A stretch of 64,000 bases of DNA from Ailurus styani (taxonomy: Eukaryota > Chordata > Mammalia > Carnivora > Ailuridae): the NCBI GenBank assembly GCA_002007465.1, contig LNAC01000768.1, positions 62,001 through 126,000 of the forward strand. Direction: 5' to 3'. The notes below the pieces were generated by a model, which was given only the letters and a program-made list of their open reading frames with translations, ran no database searches and was not told the origin of the DNA. A program made the position numbers and the translations under genes. How positions within the stretch are numbered: position 1 is the stretch's first letter; each line of letters opens with the position of its first letter. Positions 59,220 to 64,000 of the stretch are shown one piece after another.

Positions 59220-60000
59220 ACATATATAAACATCCATATATTGAAAATATATTTCAATTATGAACAAAACATTTCCTTACTTATGATCTGGGTACTTTTC
59301 TAAGGAAAAAATGTATTTGGAGTTTCATTCTCCAAAAACAGTGAAAAATCAGTACAAAACAATGTCTCGTTTGATTTTTCAAATTTATTTCTCCTATAAT
59401 TCTAAATATCTCAGAATTTAAATTTTTGCCATATGTATACTTATATGCATACACTTGACTATTATGATATATATTTACTAACATGAACATATAGGTCATT
59501 CACTCACTCTTTTTCAAATAAATAGAAAAAATATTTTTGTTTTTAAGACATACACAAATGATAAGATGGTAAATAAGACTTCTTAATGCTCAGATAAGTG
59601 CTGTAATATATAAAGGAAATGAATTTATTACAGAAGTATACTTTAATTATTAAAATTTATAATGTAATTAAAAATAATTTTCCCAGTTAATAATTTTCCC
59701 GCTTAAAAAAGTGACAAAGGTAAAAAACATACAAGATGGCATTAATTTTTTAAAAATTTAAAGAAAACTAGTTAGTAAAGAAAAAAAATCTGCAAAGTAT
59801 CTAATTATCATGCATGTAATTATCTTAATCATAATCATATGGATCAAAACTTTCATTATATTGTTAAATTTTGCTCTAGCTCATCACGAAAAATAAGCCA
59901 CACCATTCTGACAGAGATTTGAATGCTAGCTTATCTTGAAAGTATACTAGACTTGAATATGGGAATCCTTCTGCACAACAGAAATATACAATCCTCATCA
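59220..60000. other. Unassigned, very AT-rich DNA
   Basis: No element or coding signal recognised. Confidence 0.5.
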
Positions 60001-60017
60001 CAATTAAAAGCATGACA

Positions 60018-60216
60018 GGGCACCTGGGTGGCTCAGTGGGTTAAAGCCTTGCCTTTGGCTCAGGTCATGATCTCAGGGTCCTGGGATCGAGGCCCGCATG
60101 GGGCTCCCTGCTCAGTGGGGAGCCTGCTTCCTCTTCTCTCTCTCTCTGCCTGCCTCTGCCTACTTGACATCTCTCTCTCTCTGTCAAATAAATAAATTTT
60201 AAAAATCTTTAAAAAA
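60018..60216 (+). mobile_element. Can-SINE, young, left arm of inverted pair
   Basis: Near-consensus copy. Perfect 16-bp duplication AATTAAAAGCATGACA (60002-60017 and 60217-60232). Confidence 0.97.
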
Positions 60217-60262
60217 AATTAAAAGCATGACATAAAGTCTGAAAAATGTTCCTCATCACTTT

Positions 60263-60447
60263 TTTTTTAAAGATTTTATTTGACAGAGAGTGAGAGAGAT
60301 CACAAGTAGGCAGAGAGGCAGGCAGAGAGGGGGGAGCAGGCTCCCCACTGAGCAGAGAGCCTGACGTGGGGCTCGATCCCAGGACCCTGAGATCATGACC
60401 TGAGCCGAAGGCAGAGGCTTAACCCACTGAGCTACCCAGGCACCCCA
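60263..60447 (-). mobile_element. Can-SINE, young, right arm of inverted pair
   Basis: Near-consensus reversed copy. Perfect 14-bp duplication TTCCTCATCACTTT (60249-60262 and 60448-60461). It lies 46 bp from the previous SINE, in the opposite orientation. Confidence 0.97.
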
Positions 60448-60464
60448 TTCCTCATCACTTTAAG

Positions 60465-63260
60465 CTTTCAGTTGGTTGGACAATGGATTTTATCTGTTAA
60501 ATCTCTTCAGATTTAATAACTTCTGGAAGAAATGCTTTTTTTGTACTAAGTGATGGAAGAATATGTATAAAATATATGCTAATTTTTTTATATCTTGGTA
60601 AAACATAGCTATGAAATATATGGATAATGGGAAACTTATATAAGAAAAAATGAACTGAGACAAGTTTGTTTTAAGTACAAACATGGGGCTTTCTTATCAA
60701 AATTTCAGCTACAAATATAAATCATTATTTTCAACATATGATTTAACTTTCATTTCTATTAGAGTCGACACAACTAAATTGACAATTTAGAGTTTTCTTC
60801 AAATCAGAGTACTGTTGGAATTGTCAATTATGGCTTATTTAGTTGTATGATTGTTGAAATAATTCTCAATGGATATAGTTTTTATGAAGATTAACAATTT
60901 ATCAGAATTTGTGATTTGTTTGGATTTAGGGGAAGTAATAGATCATATTACAAGTTAACATATTCTACTTATTGCTCTAAATGGTGCATTTTACTTAAAA
61001 GTTATTTAACAATCTTATTGTGTCAATGTTCATTTTAAAGGTCTTTTATTGTGACAAAGTTATACCAAATGCAGTATTATAGTAATTAAACGTTCCGTTT
61101 TAAAATATTCAATATTTTTTCTCTAAATAATAGAATCCCATTATATGGTAGATAATTAGTTTGTCTTGAAAAAGATTTCAACATTTAACACCTGGATTTG
61201 CTTTCACAATCACAAATAATGAATAGATAATATAATATACAAGTAGGTAATATGTGATCTTTATGTTTAGATGACATTATATAAGAAATGTATTTAACAA
61301 ATGCATTCAAAGAGTAATTTTATTTAATTAGAATTTCATTGTTAATTTATTGTTTTTTCTTTCATAACAGGTTCATTATTGTTTCTGCCAGTTATGGTAG
61401 GCTTTTGGCATTTAGTTACATAATTTAGCCACAGAAATCCCAATTACTCCAAATAATTTTTCAAACATAAAGATCTGCTAATGGCCAGAAATAAATTTAT
61501 TGAAATTCAGGGAACAAACATTTTTAGAAAAAAGGAAACTGAATTTTTAAATCAAGAGAGTAAGAAACTAACATAGAGAACATAAAATAATATATATTTA
61601 AATGTTCAATTATTGCTACTACAAGACATATTGTCATCTAAATGTTAACATACAAATATTTTCCAGAACATGATAAATTAAGTCCCCAACTTACCAATGC
61701 ATTTTACATGTTTTAGGGAAATACAGTAAATACACCATCTTGATTATTTCTATAGAAAATAATTATACATAGCCCTGAAGTTCTTGCAAGAGTAAATATT
61801 AAAAAGGAAAATACATAAACAGGTTACCATAGGTAAATAACTCTAGGCATTCTAAGCAATTATAGTAAACAGAAAAACTAAAAACTGCTAATTTCAAGAG
61901 TCATGCACCTGTTATTTAAGCATGCCTTTGGCTTTAAACTACTAGACAAGCTGGGGTTTATCACATGCAAGAAGGATCAAGAATTTAATCTTCACTATAG
62001 GATTTAAAACATTTTCTAGGGAAAACATGAACTTTAAAAAATGTATCACACTGCATGAACTGCCCAGGAGTGGTTTCTTAAGTTACATGAACACCCACGC
62101 GTTGAAAGCAAATATAAAAAATCTGCTATTCTCAAATACTCCTGACTTTAAACTGTTTTTTAGTATTATATAATCTTTACTTGGACAGGCCATTAAACTC
62201 CACCAAAATTATTATAAGAAATAGATTAGGTTAGAAATTTTAAAGCAGTGCCTCTAGAAGAAAAACACATACAGTTATGACTAAGGAAGACTGAAACTGT
62301 ATAACCAATATTTAAGCTGTAGAACAATAAAATGTATTATTTTCAAATAGCATGACAATTAATTCAGAAACTAAAATGAAAATTATTTGACCAAAATACC
62401 TGATCAAAATAATTTGACCAAAATATTCTCTGATGCTTTTGTTAAAATAGAGAAATATAAGATCCAAGTTTTTCTTAAATTATGCCTTTTTCATTCTTGC
62501 AGTCACATTCCACACACTCACATGTTTGCATCCTAAAACTTCTATTGAAGTAAAAAGAGGTTTATTTATGTATCTAGTGGTTTGTTTCTTTCTTGAATGC
62601 ACTAGCAAATTAGGACTTGCAAATGGAAATCATTCTGTTGTGTTGGAAATTCTGAGGTAACTTTGTCCATGATTCCATAATGAATTTAAATGTTTTTAGG
62701 TGCTTTGTGCATGTATGGTTTTATAATGTATATTCAGTCTATTTGAAGCAATAAATTGGAAATTTTTTATTCCATAGTATATATAACCAATACATTTCTA
62801 GTAAAAAGAAAAAGTGGATAATTTTTAAAATGGATAATATGAATAAAGTGAATAAGACAATATATGTAAAAAATCACTGATGTCTAAATAAGTATCTGTA
62901 AAAATAAGTTACTTTTATAAAGCAGAACTTACTTCAGAGCTCTGGGATCACTAAAGACAAAAATGAAAGAATAGGACTTAATTCTTCTGGAAGAAACGGA
63001 GAGCATGATCAATCTGATTAGGGGACTAACACCTGATCTCTTCTGGCAGGAAAAATTCGCAAATTAGCTTCTTTTATTTTTTTATCTGTAAAATTCAGGT
63101 ATGAGACTAAAAAGCAGTTTTCCAGATTTGTGTCCATCAATGTACTAAATAGATATTACCTTCAAAAAGTGTTCTGTGGTCAAACAAATTTTATGAATAA
63201 TTGGATTAAATCAAGATAAACATGTTTCTTTCCAATGTTTTCCTAAATACTAATTGCACT
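60465..63260. other. Unassigned, very AT-rich DNA
   Basis: About 2.8 kb, the longest stretch without any recognised repeat. No coding, RNA or regulatory signature seen; long enough to hold diverged conserved non-coding elements, which cannot be judged without comparison. Confidence 0.5.
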
Positions 63261-63266
63261 ATGAAT

Positions 63267-63514
63267 AAGGTTGCCTGATTTAGCAAATCAAATACAGAAT
63301 ACAGAATATTCAGTAAATTTGAATTTCATATAAATAATGAATAATTATGTATCCTATAGTAAGCATGTCCTACATGATATCTGGGGCATTCTTATGTTAA
63401 AAACTTATTTGTTATTTATCAGAAATTCAAATTTAATTGGACATATTTTATCTGTGGACCCTAATTGTGAATATCCAAATTTAACGGGACAAACTTATTT
63501 TACTTGGCAACCTT
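63267..63514. mobile_element. Palindromic MITE-like DNA transposon
   Basis: The left arm (AAGGTTGCCTGATTTAGCAA...) and right arm (...TACTTGGCAACCTT) are imperfect inverted repeats. The interior arms also pair ('aatttgaatttcatataaat' against 'atttatcagaaattcaaatt'). This matches a mammalian non-autonomous palindromic element with a GGTTGCC terminus. Family name not certain. Confidence 0.7.
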
Positions 63515-63699
63515 ATCTGTGAATATCCACTGAAGGGATAAAGCTTTCTTCAATCAGAAGCCTGATTTTGCAGAATATTTGATAAGGATAAGTTCCAGAG
63601 CACATCTAGTTTGGAAACAGCTCCAATCATCATTAACTCCACTCAGTTGAAAAAAAAAATTAGAATGGAAGTTAATTCAAGGAAAGAGCAAGTAATATT

Positions 63700-64000
63700 A
63701 ACAGCTAATATTTATACAGTACTTACTCAGGAGAAGAACCATACATGAATATTTTTCATTAACTCTATGTGACAACATTACAATTCTTTTTTTTTTTTTT
63801 AAGAGAGAAAAAAAGATGGGGGAGGGGCAGAGAAAGATGGAGAGAGATATTATCTTAAGCAGGCTCTATGCCCAGCATGGAGCCCAATGTGGGGGTTAAT
63901 CTCACAATACTGAGATCATGACCTGAGCCAAAATCAAGTCAGATGTTTACCCCACTGAGCCACACAGGTGCCCCAACTGTTACAATTCTTATTTTTCCAA
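63700..64000 (-). mobile_element. MIR, antisense, split by SINE
   Basis: 'gctaatatttatacagtact', 'cattaactctatgtgacaac', then after the SINE 'ttacaattcttatttttcca' follow the reversed MIR 3' half. Cut by the window edge. Confidence 0.6.
63789..63979 (-). mobile_element. Can-SINE, antisense, older copy
   Basis: T-run, purine-rich tract, reversed core 'actgagatcatgacctgagc' and head 'cactgagccacacaggtgcc'. Perfect 11-bp duplication TTACAATTCTT (63778-63788 and 63980-63990). Confidence 0.95.

Overview
This window is non-coding, repeat-dense mammalian nuclear DNA, most likely from a mustelid carnivore (mink, ferret or marten group). The main evidence is 29 insertions of carnivore tRNA-Lys-derived SINEs (Can-SINE/MVB type). 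The youngest carry the head motif 'GGGTGGCTCAGTGGGTTAAAG', a CT-rich middle and an AATAAA-type tail, which I associate with mustelids rather than dog or cat. No host protein-coding exon, tRNA, rRNA or other functional RNA gene can be supported. Every long reading frame is either a decayed LINE-1 ORF or a chance frame across a repeat.

Layout. 1-1.7 kb is an old L1 with a SINE. 2.2-6.6 kb is a 4.4-kb old L1 with two SINEs. 8.0-10.0 kb is a younger 5'-truncated L1, itself broken by a second L1 that inserted in reverse with a 5' inversion. 10-22 kb is mostly single-copy AT-rich DNA with L2 and MIR fossils, three minus-strand SINEs and one plus-strand SINE, and two related LTR-like segments (17.0-17.35 and 21.15-22.1 kb), the second CpG-rich with a TATA-like motif on the minus strand. 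22.7-33 kb is a mosaic of SINEs, MaLR LTRs, a MER5-like DNA transposon and a minus-strand L1 tail. 33.6-41 kb holds several L2 fossils, an L1M tail and microsatellites. 41.3-46 kb holds a MaLR LTR, an assembly gap next to a duplicated segment, and an apparently exact 311-bp tandem duplication. 46.7-57.4 kb is a MaLR LTR, then an old L1 into whose 3' end a near-full-length 7.4-kb carnivore L1 (5'UTR, ORF1, ORF2, 3'UTR) inserted; that L1 later received three SINEs. 57.4-64 kb is AT-rich DNA with a short young L1, an inverted SINE pair, a MaLR end, a palindromic MITE-like element and a MIR.

How it works together. The history is one of serial retrotransposition. L1-type target-site duplications, typically A-rich and 9-18 bp, flank most SINEs, so L1 enzymes probably mobilised them. 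No operon-like or pathway logic exists here. I found no undescribed biological system. The points that best repay checking are the probable polymorphic SINE collapsed at the assembly gap (41.8-42.2 kb), the identical 311-bp duplication (45.0-45.6 kb), the twin-primed L1-in-L1 (8.8-9.46 kb), the inverted SINE pair (60.0-60.45 kb) and the unnamed LTR-like family. Element boundaries are read by eye and are good to about 5-20 bp for young elements and 50 bp or worse for old ones.
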